A DNA stretch of 64,000 nt from Echinometra lucunter (GCA_029962745.1 CM057160.1:1882884-1946883), one strand, 5' to 3'. Positions 23,061 through 36,589 are shown, counted from the first letter of the stretch. The notes: generated by a model from the letters alone, not told the origin. Translations and numbers: made by a program.

Positions 23061-23154
23061 CCAGAGAGAGAGGGATAGATAGAAGGAGAGAGAGAGAGAG
23101 AGAAGGAGAGAGAGAGAGAGAGGTGAGGAATCATAAATAAAATAGAAGGGGAAC

Positions 23155-23208
<54 letters not shown>
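23061..23208. repeat. GA runs and (TA)n, copy 1
   Basis: GA-rich runs (23061-23123) precede a TA dinucleotide tract of about 51 bp (23157-23207). The TA tract is only about 33 bp in copy 2 (36685-36717). Confidence 0.97.
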
Positions 23209-23209
<1 letters not shown>

Positions 23210-23599
23210 CTATATTTCTATTTCTATTTCCCTTTCCTCAGTGTTCATGGTAATAAACTAGTCCTTCTATTCCTGTATCCGTCTACTTTCATTTTCTTCC
23301 CAGTGCAAACCGCCAGATCTATATGTCTGTTTGTCTGTCTGTCTCTAAGTCTCTCTCTCTGTGTTTCATTCCCTCAGAATCCCTTTGCCCCCTCTCGGTC
23401 CCCCTTCCCCATCATCCTCACTCAACCTACTATCTCGCTCCCATTGCAATGGCAGGACACATGTTCACCGAGCTGTAACGAGAAAGAAATGCCACGAGAA
23501 AGCTGTTCTCGCATTCTTCTTTTAATTTCAGGTATTCCCCTTCTTTTTTCCCTGCATTTTGGTTCCCTCCTAACTATCACACAAGGCATGGCGCTCAAG
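23209..23599. other. CT-rich unique DNA, copy 1
   Basis: CT-biased sequence with short TCTG/TCTC repeats near 23322-23362. Copies differ in several bases near 23460-23490. No gene. Confidence 0.5.
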
Positions 23600-23990
23600 C
23601 TCCCCCAGTGATGTACGCGTTTAAATGCAGGCAGCGGCTCAAGGGAGTAATTCTACCCTGCTACTATGCTGAGCGTCTATCACGGTACCATGTAATGCGA
23701 TGCTACAGCCTTGCCAGCGCTGTGCGGCGGGGGCCCCCATTGCGGCCCGCGAGCGGCAGGCCAGAACAGCAGACTGCTCTTAAGAAACCCCACGGCGCTA
23801 AAGCGTGAGCCACGGTTGAGTCAGTGGCAGGCAAGACAGCCCGTCCCCAGTGGCATAGCTTTAGGTTTGCTGGCTTTATCCCCACCTTCTTCTCCTCCCG
23901 CTTTCAAGCGAACGAAAGACAGAGAAGGCGAGTCAAAGAGAAAAGAGAAAGGATCTTCCTTTAGAGCCGGAGTGCGAAAGTGAGACCCTT
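23600..23990 (+). other. GC/CpG-rich patch with broken open frames, copy 1
   Basis: A GC-rich segment including GGCGGGGGCCCCC. In copy 2 a single 165-codon frame (36987-37484) crosses the region. Here it is broken by small length differences, including a G-run difference near 23725. Arg/Ser/Pro-rich translation, no domain. The disagreement between copies prevents a gene call. Confidence 0.25.
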
Positions 23991-24526
23991 TAGAGATATC
24001 CAGCGTCTTAACGTCACCTAGTTTTGCAGCCTACACAAGGGCGGCATAGAGTGAACCTTAAAAGAAAGGCGCTACAATTGCAATGTACACAGAATCTGCT
24101 ATGACACATTGTGGGCGCGAAAATGTTGCAGGCGGTGTGTGAGTGTGACGGTAAGGGGTTTCTTTTAAGACCGCAGGCGGCGATGATGGGCTGTGGACGA
24201 AGGAAAAAGGGAAAAACGAAGAGTACTTGATATTCTGAAACAAGACAACGTGATTCGAATGACAAGAGGAAGATGACGAGACAGAGAGAGAGAGAGATAA
24301 ATAAGATGGAAGAAAGAAGAGACAGAGATGAATAGAGGAAAGAGAGAAGAGAAGAGAGAGAAATAAAGAAGGAAAGGTGATAAAATTCTAAATGACGGAA
24401 AATAAGGCAAAAGCGACAGAATGATAATCATGAAAAGACAAAATTGTATAGAAAATGGGAAAGATGCAAATCGGTGGATGGAAAAGGAAATTTACTTTAG
24501 CAGAAAAGTAGATATATAAAATAAGG

Positions 24527-24567
<41 letters not shown>

Positions 24568-25918
24568 AGGATGGAAATAAGAAATATTATATCAGATATA
24601 GAAAGGAAGTATAGAATATGAATAAGTACAACATATCTCTAGTGAAACACATCATTTTTTCCGCAGCGGGACTTTTACATATAGGTACAAGGTTACATGC
24701 TATTAGCTCTCTTCGTTGTGTTGTTGTTGTTTCACAAGCGCTCACATTATTGAGAGAGAAAGAAGAAAGGAGGGTAGACAGATAGGAAGACCTTTATTTG
24801 AAACGATGGAAGACAAAGACAATGATCAACAGGTTTCTAATAACTGAGCAACAAGTTTCGATCTTCCGTAGATAGCTATCAACGAGACCCATTAGATTGA
24901 ATTCTTACAGCAAAGGTTCATGAACAATCATTATGCGGGGCTTATTTTCATCACGTGACTGCCAGATTTGAAACAACTTAGAGCTATAACGTGTAAATCC
25001 TGGTTTAGAGTTTACAACACTTCGACATCTTCTGTAGATCGCATTGGTTATGAAATGTTGAAAATAAAATCAAAAACAAACAAACAAGAGAAGGCTTCCA
25101 AATTAATGACCGATGCTCAGATCAAGCGCATAGAGGGTGAATGTAAATCGTAAATTCACGGTGGTTTATAGAATCAAAGGCCGAGCCCTCACCCCATGCC
25201 CACCCCCTCCCTCTCCGCCCCTCCCAACATACTGGGAGACCAAATATAAATATTCAACTTGACTTTCTTTGTTATTCCCCTCCCCTCTCGTCTTTCGTCG
25301 TTTGCTCTGGCAATTTTTCATCACTTCATGATTTCCACACTGTAGTTTAAAACATAGAAGATGACAAACTGCTCCAAAAAATCGAAAGAAAATGACTGTG
25401 TGGCATACACATTAATTTATTAAAGCTGTATACCTATATTTATGATCAAATCACTGATATGGGATTCAATTGTTTATCATAATCACATACCGAACGGTAG
25501 TAATAGAGCTGGGGATAAAATTTGACCTGTATCTTAATCACGACAGCTTATCATTGCAACGTAGACGTTATTTTTTATAGAAGTAAAATTAATCTTTCAG
25601 CAATATTTTGCATAGCTGCTGATGAGAGACGAGGAGAGAAGAAGCACGTTTACAGTCTAAGTGACACGTGTTGAATTCTAATAGGTCCTTAAAAGGGAGG
25701 ACACATGAATAACCTTTGTTTTCAGTCATGTATGCAGTAAGGTGTAATTTCTTCTTTCCCTTCTTCTTGAATCACCAATGATTAATCAACACCCTATAAA
25801 GAGATAAAGAAATCATTAATAACTACAGTTATAACGTCATTATCAACAACAATGAAAACAACAACACAAAATCACCATCCCATCATTACCACTATCAACA
25901 ACTACAAAACAACGATAA
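23991..25918. other. unique DNA with GA runs, copy 1
   Basis: Purine-rich sequence at 24270-24400 and a GA run at 24533-24565. The 61-codon plus-strand frame 24968-25153 differs by a premature stop near its end in copy 2. No gene. Confidence 0.5.
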
Positions 25919-26000
25919 AACATCATCATCATCGTCGTCGTCGTCATCATCATCAGCAGTAGCAACAATAACAGCAGCAGCATAAAACATCATCTTCATC
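25919..26000 (+). repeat. start of compound trinucleotide minisatellite, truncated at gap
   Basis: CATCAT, CGTCGT and CAGCAG units, the same as the beginning of the array at 39440 onward, run straight into the N gap. The contig evidently ended inside this repeat. Confidence 0.95.
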
Positions 26001-26500
26001 NNNNNNNNNNNNNNNNNNNNNNNNNNNNNNNNNNNNNNNNNNNNNNNNNNNNNNNNNNNNNNNNNNNNNNNNNNNNNNNNNNNNNNNNNNNNNNNNNNNN
26101 NNNNNNNNNNNNNNNNNNNNNNNNNNNNNNNNNNNNNNNNNNNNNNNNNNNNNNNNNNNNNNNNNNNNNNNNNNNNNNNNNNNNNNNNNNNNNNNNNNNN
26201 NNNNNNNNNNNNNNNNNNNNNNNNNNNNNNNNNNNNNNNNNNNNNNNNNNNNNNNNNNNNNNNNNNNNNNNNNNNNNNNNNNNNNNNNNNNNNNNNNNNN
26301 NNNNNNNNNNNNNNNNNNNNNNNNNNNNNNNNNNNNNNNNNNNNNNNNNNNNNNNNNNNNNNNNNNNNNNNNNNNNNNNNNNNNNNNNNNNNNNNNNNNN
26401 NNNNNNNNNNNNNNNNNNNNNNNNNNNNNNNNNNNNNNNNNNNNNNNNNNNNNNNNNNNNNNNNNNNNNNNNNNNNNNNNNNNNNNNNNNNNNNNNNNNN
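26001..26500. other. assembly gap (500 N)
   Basis: Exactly 500 N, a round number typical of a placeholder gap of unknown size. Long frames reported across it (25895-26653 and 25996-26583) are artefacts. Confidence 0.99.
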
Positions 26501-27093
26501 AGTAAGTATTCTCCGATGGTAATGACGAATAAATTCTTTACAAACTGACAAAAGGGCACTACTAGTATTTTGTAGGTCATCAATATGGTTTTTGAACCAG
26601 GGATCCTGGTAACGATTGCAATTGCTTCTGCACTGAATCATTTCTGTATACAAATGGGGGTGGGGCGGAGGCAGCCCTCAGAAATTTCATGAAAATCAAA
26701 GAAAAATTTGATAAAATTGCCAATACTGCATTGCATTTGCCCCCGCCCAGACTGAAAAATCCCTTCATACGGTCATGCATTAACCGCAACACCTCTGTAC
26801 TCCTCTTTGAAATATCTAAGCTTCATTAATCATGAATAAACCATATATATACTGTCACATCAATTGGCGAGTGGAGCATTCTGAGGTAGTAAAAAAAAAA
26901 ATCAAACTTTATGAGCAACAGGGTAAATGCAAGCAACGATCTTTGTGTATCATCACTTTATATTCACTGTTTCTGGTTGTTGTGAATTTACTTTTTATAC
27001 GTTTTTTGTCATATCATTTTCGAGTATTTGAATATTATTTGAAAGATTGCGTGTTTCTTTTCTGAGGCGATCAAACATTGAACATCACTATAA

Positions 27094-27294
27094 ATGAGTG
27101 AGCTGGAAACAGACTTTGTTGCTCAGTTTCACTCTAGCAAAACGGCTACGTGGCGTCTTTCTTATAATGAGATGCGGCCTACTGTTGAGGTCGATTGCGG
27201 TTTGACATCGGGGCTGTGGGCTCGCACAGGGCCAGTGGAGACGGCGTGCACGCGGCCGACTCTCCGCTCTGATGTCAGCTGCTATCGACTCTAG
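27094..27294. other. CpG-rich patch with open frames, copy 2
   Basis: Same as 13640-13840, with an identical 66-codon plus-strand translation. The minus-strand frame is shortened upstream by an indel in a T run. Confidence 0.3.
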
Positions 27295-28218
27295 ACTTCT
27301 GACTCCACCGAGTATCAAGATTCTATTTTTTTTCTGGATTTCATGCTCTTTCCAACATTTTTTTTCTAGCGAAAATCGATGAATACATAATATTAATGCT
27401 CAATTATCTTGTCTTTATTGAAAAAGACATGCGTTTTTAACGGGAAACGTTCGATATGAGCTCGTTTCATGTTTATCGGAAAGTATAGGGATTCAAATCC
27501 TGTAGCCATGACAAGGATTTTTTTTATCACTAGACTTCAGTGCTCATGGCTATACATGTTTTGGCCTGTAAAAAAAATTGAGCCATATGATTTTCGAATT
27601 TCAGAATGCACTATTGCCGATAGTTTTTGTTTACAGAAAGAGACATTATGATTTCTGTATAATTTTCTTTAAGTAATAAATAACATTTTGTTTCACTGTA
27701 TGATGACAATATCATACTCTCGCATCTGAATAATAAGGAATAGAAAATAAAAAGGAGATAGCAAAAAGAGAGCACTCTATACCACCATAGCTAAAATATC
27801 GAAGATAACATTACCATTTGAAATGTTAAGGAGAAAAAATAATAATGATAATTATGAATGAGGACATACTGTTCATGCTTGTTACAAAAATATCACAATA
27901 TCCCCTTTTACCATGTAACTGAACGACAACCCTGTATACTTTGTCTCATTTTTATCAGAAAGAACAGTTGTTGTTCGTTATAAATTCCTGTAAATACATA
28001 CAGATCAGCAAAATACATAATCATAATAAACCGAAAAAAATATCCATCACAACAGTGATTGCATATAAAAGATATGCCATAATTTATTGTACGTTCAGAT
28101 TCCAGTGGAACATACTTCTTCTTGAGAATACTCCTCAACGTTCCGTCTGGAACCAAAATGAGGAGGATACCTAATAGGATAGCATTTTGGAGGATACTGT
28201 TATGTATTACATATTTCT

Positions 28219-28498
28219 GTTAATAAATAATCACATGATAATGATAACATCAGTTTTATTTACCCAGTGTAGCCACATCAGTATTACTACTTGCTCTTCG
28301 GGCCCTGCAATTATAATTACCCCAGCAAGTGCCAGATACCAATCACTTAATACCGTATTTTACATGGGTCGTGAAGAGGGACACAATCATTGAGCAAAAT
28401 ACCTTGTCTAAGGATGGCAAGCACATTCTGAGGATCGAACTCAGGACCTCTCGTATGAAGGCAAGAGCTTTGACCACTATACCATCTATAGTGATACC
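28219..28498 (-). mobile_element. tRNA-derived SINE, copy 2
   Basis: Same insertion as 14778-15037. Box-A-like TATAGTGGTCAAAGC and box-B GAGTTCGATCC are intact on the minus strand. This copy has extra bases, including ACCATCTATAGTGATACC just upstream of the head. Confidence 0.75.
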
Positions 28499-28773
28499 TA
28501 CATGACTTATTCATGAAAGATTATCTGTGCTATCTTGGCATCATTCCTACTCTAGATTCCTAGCTGGCTAAAACATGTAAAAATGTGAGTAGTTAGCACG
28601 AGTTGCATTGTGTACATTAGACTCTCAGCAATAAGTCGCGTTCAAACGAAAGTGGTCTAGCGCCTTCTGCGGTCAAATATAAGTAAACGCCTGATTATTC
28701 TGTATAGAGTTTGTACTCTGCTTAAAAATATGAGTACAATGTATATTCACTACCTCAATTTTGATTTTTACAG

Positions 28774-28911
28774 AGGGAATTCAGCCAGAGAGTACGAGCT
28801 TAAAAGTACGACTGACAGCCGCCCAAATACAACATTTGGCATGTTTTTGCGATATGACTTTAGAGGAGACCTTGTCGGCAATCTGAATTGCAAATGTAAT
28901 TTAAAAGCTAG
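28774..28911 (+). CDS. weak exon candidate lacking donor, copy 2
   Basis: Same acceptor and open frame as 15311-15448, but the base after GCTAG is C, giving CTAACA instead of GTAACA. Without a donor the exon prediction fails in this copy. It is kept to document the difference. Confidence 0.1.
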
Positions 28912-29114
28912 CTAACACAGCTTTGTTTTCAAGCTTGCCATGAAATCCACACAAACAAAAGATAATATAAAGTAAGATTTTTAAAAATATAACGAATGAA
29001 ACACTGGATTCTCCTAGGAAAAGAAAGTTTCCCTACATACTTACAGAAAAAAAAATCCCATGCAAAGCATTATTCAAAACATAATTATATTACGCTCGAG
29101 ACTCGAGGAAAATC

Positions 29115-29560
29115 GGGGGGGGGGGGAATAATCACAGACTGGTAAAGAGAGAGAGAGAGGGAGAGAGAGAGAGAGAGAAGAGAAAGAGGAGGGAGAGAGA
29201 GCAATAACCGATAAAAATAAGTGATAAAAATATAAAATACCTCGCCATAAATTTCCTTTGTTATATATTGATGTACAGCATGGTATAATATTCCTAAATA
29301 TTATTGTTTAAGCGGTAAATCAAGGATAACTATTATAGGACATATTCGGTTCTGTTATAAGAGAGAAAGAGATAGATAACAGAAGATAAACGGATAGGTG
29401 AGAGATAGATAGATAGAAGATAGATAGATATAGATAGAGAGATAGTAGACAGAGATAGATAGAGAGATAGATAGATAGAGGAGAGGAGAGAGGAGAAAGA
29501 AGATGAGAGAGAGACTGAGAGATGAGAGAGAGAGGAGAGAGAGAGGAGAGAGTGAAGGGG
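29115..29560. repeat. 12-G run and GA/GATA tracts, copy 2
   Basis: Poly-G 29115-29126, GA-rich repeats near 29145-29190, GATA-rich repeats near 29400-29480 and degenerate GA to about 29555. It is noisier than copy 1, with several GA to GGA or GAT changes and length differences. Confidence 0.9.
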
Positions 29561-29963
29561 AGAGCTGGGGGATGAAATAGAGAACAAAGGAGGTAAGTTC
29601 TATTAAGATGATTTGATTATCAATTTTATCGATGTCGTGCAAACTGACTCAAGGACTATAACGCTTAATATCGTCTGGATTAAATTTACGCATAAAGTGC
29701 TAAACTTAGAAATTGAAAGTTAACACGCTAGGTAGTCCAGAATGAAGTCAGAAAAATCATAACAGTCATAAATACTGTGTTATACCATTTCCAATGTGTA
29801 CGAAGAATGTTCATACTTTTAAAATACACAATAATGTAAATATTTCTTCATCTATATCTGAAAATGGAACCATGAATTATTTTTATAAATGGTTGAACAT
29901 TAAATAATCCTAAAATTAGCATACAATATTATCTTTTCATAGGAGTAGCTGCATTCTGTTCAG

Positions 29964-30117
29964 GTTTGCTTTTCCGATAACGGAGTCGCGTATATTGGGT
30001 GAGAGCAATAAACTTTACCGAGAGTACAACACTGCCAGTAGAAAATGTTCACGAAAGACTAAAATAATCTCGTGTTTTCAAAAGGAAGAGGGAAAATGGC
30101 GTCTTACAGAGTCCAAG
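29964..30117 (+). CDS. exon candidate within an open frame to 30219, copy 2
   Basis: Equivalent of 16503-16656, with the same acceptor, donor and translation. Conservation between copies is expected if they are one locus, so it is not independent evidence. Confidence 0.25.
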
Positions 30118-30499
30118 GTAGAGAGTAAACTAGGACCTTGGGATGAGGAGTGCTCGAAGCCGCGGAAACAACGGTACATCAGAGCCATGAGCCCCGCGGT
30201 ACTCTGGGCGAGGCGTTAGGGGCACGTTTGGCGTGCGGCTATGATACGCAGCGTCAAGAGAGCCATATAGCTCCAACAATTTCATCTATAGGTGGGACTG
30301 GGGGTTGAAGGAGAAGAATGAAGAGAGAGGATGGAGAGATTGAGGAAAGGAGTGAAGTGGGAGATGGGGAAAGGTTGGAAGGAGTGAGAGAGAACCCGAG
30401 GCAGAAGAGGAAGCAATTATTGTACAAGACTGAATTCACCTCAGGCTCCACGGGGATGCTTGCTTCCCACTTCTACATGTCCATCATTTACACCAGGGA

Positions 30500-30775
30500 G
30501 AGAGGGGGAGAGAAAAAAGAGAAAGATGAAAGAGAGGGAGAGGACAGAGAGACAGAGAGAGAGGGGGATAGTGAGAGGGAGACAGAGAAGGAGATGGAGA
30601 GAGGAAGAGAGAGGGGAAGAAGAGACAGATACGGAGAGAGACACACATTACATTAAAAAGGGGCATATAAAGCGAACGCAGAAAAAACATGTATAAAGAT
30701 AGAGAGAGAGAGAGAAAGAGGAGAGAGGATAGAGAGAAAGAGAGAGATAGAGACAGAGAGAGAGTAATAGACGAA
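30500..30775. repeat. purine (GA/GACA) tract, copy 2
   Basis: Equivalent of 17030-17320 with several one-base differences. Confidence 0.92.
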
Positions 30776-31208
30776 AACAAAGGAGGAAAAAGGAGATAAA
30801 AGAGAACCGGAAGAATAAGAGTAATGAAAACAACAAACCAACAAAAAAGAAAGTGGTATATACAGCGACGGCAGAAAAATAACAATACCTCAATAGAGCG
30901 AGAATAACAACAGTAATAGAGTATACCCATGGCAAAAGAAGAAGAAGAAAAAAGAGAAAATGATGGGAAAGAGATGAAAAAGGGAAGGGAGTAAGAGAGA
31001 AACGAAAATTAAAGAAGAAAAAAGGGAAATATGAGAAATAAATTGATATAGAGAGAATGCAGATAAACTACAGGGTGCAAAAAAAAAAAAAAAGATACAT
31101 AGAACGAACAGAAAGATATAGATAGACAGTCAATGAATGAATAATTAAAAACAAACGGTATACGCATTGACATGATTGAGTTGCAAAGAGGTAAGAGAGA
31201 TACATTCT

Positions 31209-31388
31209 ATTCCCTAAATTAGAAAATAAACCAAAAAGATTGTGATTATGGACTAATTAAAAATTGATTAGAAACTCAATCGATTAGATTAAGATTTTTA
31301 ATCTATAATAACAGAGTAAGATTTTAAATCTAATTTTGGATTCGTCCCTAATCACAAACTTTTTAGATTAATTTCTAGCCTAAGGAAT
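31209..31388. mobile_element. AT-rich foldback, copy 2
   Basis: Equivalent of 17742-17922, one base shorter in an A run. Confidence 0.45.
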
Positions 31389-31952
31389 TTAGAGTGAAGA
31401 GCATGATGCCGAGAAGTCACGAGCCCTTTATGACCATAAGAAATATTGTTATTCATGCTATAATTCATATACCTATCCCTTGTATTCCAAAAATAAGTCA
31501 ACCTTTGTTTTTCCAATAATTCATTTACTCGTTATACAAGAACGACAAAACAAAGCACTCCCAAATAAGTCACAATAACATCAACATTTTGCGATTTCAA
31601 AAACATAATGACAGTCAGAAAAAATGAATTATTCAAAATCTACAGAAAATGATAGCAAATTTATCATCATCAACTTGTACCTCCGAACTTTGGGGGATCA
31701 TTATTTTAAAAATCGAAGTATATAAACTCATTGGAGATAATAAATAGATCTTTTTACCAGCCATTTTTTTTGTACGAAACTGCGTTGGACCAAGCAGAAA
31801 TAATATGCAGTAACTATCGCTCTCAAGGAAAATAGGAATAGTCATAGTGATCCATCGATTTATAAATCGCCTACGGTAACCATAGTGACATCATTTCAAA
31901 CCAACTTTTTCTCCTGCTTACATGTAGTCGTGTTTAATGGCAAATATATGTA

Positions 31953-32100
31953 AAGCGCATAGAGAATTTTATTTCTCTATGTATGCGCTTGCCTAATAAT
32001 TCGATAGCATATGACTGTAATAATAATTTAAACTTAAAGTGTCAATTATTATGCGCTAAATACATCGAAAGTTATTATTGCTGTAATATGCTATCGATTA
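31953..32100. repeat. paired hairpins A and B, copy 2
   Basis: Hairpin A is at 31953-31990 and hairpin B at 31997-32100, as in copy 1. The sequence after B carries a 15-bp net insertion (around 32107-32124) relative to copy 1. Confidence 0.5.
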
Positions 32101-32424
32101 ACGAATTACACAACTTAGGTAGCAGTATATCTAAGTTATTAAATGAAAAAATTCTGATGTGTGTAAGATATTATACAACATTCTTTTGTATTGGTTTATT
32201 CATTATCATCTGACCATTTTGGACGTTGCCTTTTGGAGACATACGAAAGACACGTTTGCCCTTTTTATTGCAGGTTTAACCTTATTTAGCCTGCAATGGA
32301 GTTACGTGAAATTTATTCATAATTTTCATCATTATCTTTTAACCATCTTCGTCAATCAGAAATGTTATTTGAGTAATAATGAAATAAGAAGTTTGTAAGT
32401 ATTCTATAATTCAACTTATATTTA

Positions 32425-32591
32425 CACTCTAAAAAGGATTGGTCAAAATCTACCAAAATTTTGGTACATTTTAATTAATGATTTGGTAAAATGACTATTA
32501 TATTGGTCAATCTTTACCCGTTTTCTTTTGGCCGGAAACATATTAACAAAATAGGCCCATTGGTCATTTTGACCAATGCTTTTTTAGAGTG
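32425..32591. mobile_element. MITE, TIR CACTCTAAAAA, TA-flanked, copy 2
   Basis: Same element as 18939-19106, one base shorter, with intact TIRs and TA flanks. Confidence 0.85.
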
Positions 32592-34164
32592 TATACAAGT
32601 GAAAAAAAAGAAAATATACTTATTTTATAGTCGATATCACAAACAAAAAATATGTGGGAATGAATAAAGAAAGAACGGAAGGATAAGAAGAGGAATTAGA
32701 TACGGAGGTTTATAGAAAATGAGTTCGGAAAGAAAAATCAAACAACGGTAATAGCACTAATCTAAAACCAAACAATACTTTAGACAATCCTTTGAGCTGG
32801 TGTTGAGGGACGAATGATAGAAAATATTTAATTGATCCCAAACCATAAAACATATGACTGCACCTCTGTTTTACCTACACGAAGTTCGCAATTTTTCAGC
32901 ATTATTGCTAACCACTATGCACACAATTAGCATGTTCTACACAAACGGTCGTTATAGAGGCAATACTCTGTACACACATTACCCTTGCTGGACCACATTC
33001 GTAATTTCATGAATTATTCAAGACTTGTAACGACGCGTGTATTGCAAGATTGTTTAAAGCTGCTGAAATTGGCATAATTATAAGGCATAGTGGAAGAGAA
33101 CGAGAGAGAGAAAGAGACAGAGAGAGAGAGAGAGAGATAGAGACAGACAGACAGAGAGAGACAGAAAGACTTGCATTGGGAGGTCAAAATGAGATACATT
33201 CATTTTCTGCTGAGCAGACGATAGAGTGATACATCCATCAAATTATAATTTCCCGCGCTTCTTTCACGTCCTTATTCTCTGTGGTTTAGTTTGAATGTGT
33301 GAACCAGTTATATTCAGCGATTAATTTGTTGATGAATTTGTTGACTAAATCGCTCCGCTCGCTTGATGAAATGACTTTTCTGTAACAGTTATTACTGATA
33401 TGATGAAATGATTAGATTAGATATTGTAAACCAATAGAGACATTTTTATAGCTTTGTGTTAAACCTAGCACAGTGAGTGAAAATTGGATGTTATGCTACC
33501 TCCCTTCATGTCATTTGTTTTCTGGTCGGGTGGATATTAAAGTATGGTGTTCAAATTTTTAGCGAGACATTGATCTAAAAATCGACCAAAAAAAAGATAT
33601 AAGCAGTCAAGAGCAATAAAGAAAAAATAGATGTTTTTGAGAAGGTAGGGTGACAGGGGATATTCTCCCTTGCTCCCTGTTCCGCTGCTAGTAGCATCAA
33701 AGCCTGATATCTATTAAATTAACATTTCCAGATTAAATGTAAAATAAGGCAGAGAACGTTTTGTCTGAAACCAATCAAGATACAAGTGTTTCTAATATTC
33801 AAACCATTAAAAGAAGAGCATATAAAGAATCTGCAAAATAACTCCCACTTCAATCTGTTCCCCTTTCAACACAGAACACACACAAGGTATAAATAAATAA
33901 TTGAAACAGTTGACATCATGGTCATGTTGGTTGCTTCTGAAGAAAAATGATAAATGCAATCGTTTAAAGGTCAAGGAGGATTAGGACTGAGCTTACCCTA
34001 TCAAATTATCATAACCTGCTACTCTTGTGAGCGATTGCGACTATGAAATGCTATATTTAAGCAATATGGTATGTAATGTTTGTAATATCGACATCTTCCC
34101 ATACAATTTTGCAAAGATGTAGCCATCTAAACCATGCATTTGTCATAAATATCACAATCAACAC

Positions 34165-34175
34165 CATCATCGCTG

Positions 34176-34225
<50 letters not shown>

Positions 34226-34645
34226 TTTTACACACACACATACCCCCAACACACACCACCACCACCACCACCACCACCACCACCACCACCACCACCACCA
34301 CCACACCACCATTATCCTTATCATCGACATTATCCTTTTCATTACCAAAACCATTTTCATCTCCATCACTACCTCCATCATCATCCTGGTCGTCATCCTC
34401 CTCCTCCTCCTCCCTCCTCCTCCTCATCATATCATCATAATCGTCCACCTCTAATTGTTATCCTCATGACCATTCTCATGATCAATGATCATATTATCAT
34501 CATCAACCTCCTCCTGCTCATCCTCCTCCTCATCGGCGTCGTCATCATCCTTATGGCCGGTCTCCTCATTATTATCATCGACCTCAAACCTCCTCCTCTC
34601 CTCATCATCCTCCCTCATCATATTCTAATCCTCTTCATCATCATC
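34165..34645. repeat. ATC/CA/ACC/CTC compound microsatellite, copy 2
   Basis: ATC (34177-34225), short CA, an expanded ACC block (about 34254-34310), then degenerate CTC/ATC. The poly-Trp/Val minus frames and Pro-rich plus frame here are repeat translations. Confidence 0.95.
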
Positions 34646-35680
34646 CATTACCGTCATTATCTCATTTTACTTTCAACATCGAATCGTCGCTATTCGAGCA
34701 ATAGAGAATGATAATCAGGGCTCACATGAAGAACCATCATGCTAATTGTATTCTAAATTGTTGGCAACTGCTATCCCTCTCTAAGGGGAAATGGAACTTT
34801 GCAAAGTGCCCCCAATCGCCCTCTAACCACTTAATAAAAAAAGTTGTATCCCCCACGCTCCGTTAATACATTGCTCTTCCAAACTCTCTATTTCTTTGAA
34901 CCATACAGCAGCACACTTTATCTTCCCAGCGGTATTTTCTGAATATCGTTTTCTCCTTTCCCGCGCGACACGAGAAATAGCAAGAGGATAAACTTCGCCT
35001 GTGGTCAAAATTAGCTTCGCTTCCAGACTTTTATTTGAATTGAAGAATATTTTACTTCATGTCAAATACGTTTGAGTATTGTGATTAAATACTGACTGGA
35101 AGAATGATTAGGTAAACGCTGCTCATAATAAATTGGTTTAGAAGATTTGCTCAGAATTTTCAAAAGTATTCCTTTAGTCTTATTTTGAGTTATTTTGCCT
35201 ATTTATAAGAGCACGTGAAAAATATAAACAAGGCTTCTGATGATTATACTGCTATAGGGCCTTTTTGCATTAAACAGTTTTTTTTTTTAAATCTAAGACT
35301 GTCTGACAATAGGTTAGTGTTGACTGACTCTCTTTCGGGAGAGTTAATTGACTGCCGATTTCAATGCAATGATAGAATTATTTTCATGCTCTCTTGAATC
35401 AGTATGGTTCTCTCAAATAATAATAAGATTATTCTGTCATTATAAATTCAACCGAAGTGGTCAACAAAGTATATCACAGACTGTTGGTTTTCGATTATTA
35501 CGATTTCAATGAATGCATCCCCTTGAATAATATTCAATAATTACCTCCCTTAAAAGTGTACGTTAAAAGGAAACAAAATATTGCTATCGTGCTGGACTGT
35601 ACTACTAATAACTTTAGCTTAAATTGAAAATTCAAAACGTCTGGTGCTAGACTAGTCTAGGTTATACGGGGAGCTAGGAG

Positions 35681-35929
35681 GTGTGTGAGTATGATCGGTT
35701 CTTACACAGAGGTGAGAAACCGCGTTGGGTTACGGGGATATACCCAACCGACAGACTACCATCACAGGGCCACGGTCGGCTTAGCTTCCGCGTAAGGGTA
35801 GGGTGGCGATACCGTCAAGCCTTCGCGCGTTCGTACTGTCGCTTTTCACACGTTGTCGGTCGATTCGTCCCCGTGGCTGTGGTGGCCAAGACTGTCACAG
35901 AGGGAATAAGAGTTACCTTTGCCCTCTAA
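35681..35929 (+). other. CpG-rich patch with conserved open frame, copy 2
   Basis: Equivalent of 22147-22392. The translation agrees over 80 codons apart from the first two. No domain is recognised. Confidence 0.3.
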
Positions 35930-35949
35930 AGGACTAATAGCAGAAATTG

Positions 35950-36180
35950 ACAGGAAGAGAGAGAGAGAGGAGAAGAGAGAGAGAGAGAGAAAGTGGGGGA
36001 CTGAATGTGGAGGGGAGGGGAAACAGAAAGGAGGGGGAACGAAAAAGTCATCGACAGTGAAAGAGAGATGGAGAGGGAAAAGGGGAAATAGTGATAAATA
36101 GAAAATATATAATCATGGAGAGAGATATTGGGATGAAGATCTGAGACAGAGAGAGAGAGAGAGAGAAGACATACAAAGAT

Positions 36181-36215
<35 letters not shown>

Positions 36216-36245
36216 GAGAGAGGGAGGGAGGGAGAGAGAAACTAT
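35950..36245. repeat. GA-rich purine tracts, copy 2
   Basis: Equivalent of the copy-1 purine tract. GA runs are shorter in places. Confidence 0.92.
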
Positions 36246-36589
36246 ATCAGGGGAAGATAAAGTAATGAGTTTGAACGAAGCAAATTCCCGTTTGGAAATC
36301 ATTGACCATCCCAATCCTTTCCTATAAACCCAGTTTAACTAATTAAACTGATGCATAATCCTTGCCTTAACCATTTTATGCTTATTTCTGCATCTTTTCT
36401 GTCTGCACCTGCACCTTTAATATATCTTTTCTCTGTTGACGTCATCTTTCCTTCTATATTTTTTCCTATTCCTTTTTTCAAGAGTTGCTTTAGGACGCAT
36501 TTTGACGTGTATGGGTTCACGTTTGACGTAGAACATCTACAGGGAGAGCGATTGATGAAGATAGACAGACAGAGGTAAAGACTGCCAGA

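Larger units (their letters stand above)
13041..26000 (+). repeat. 13-kb duplicated block, copy 1 (contig end)
   Basis: The sequence from AGTAAGTACTCTCCGATGGT onward matches copy 2 (26501-39517) in order and orientation across its whole length. It stops at the first N of the gap. Copy 1 is 12960 bp and copy 2 is 13017 bp. Differences are mostly 1-2 nt indels and microsatellite lengths, with a few larger indels. Because both copies end or begin at the gap, I read this as unmerged overlap of two contigs or haplotypes, not a biological tandem duplication. Confidence 0.95.

Noticed and set aside
24968..25153. 61-codon Lys-rich plus frame as a gene
   Set aside because: Short, no domain, no splice signals, and one copy has an early stop from a base change.
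25895..26653. 252- and 195-codon minus-strand frames across the gap
   Set aside because: Most of their length is N; the open reading is an artefact of unknown codons.
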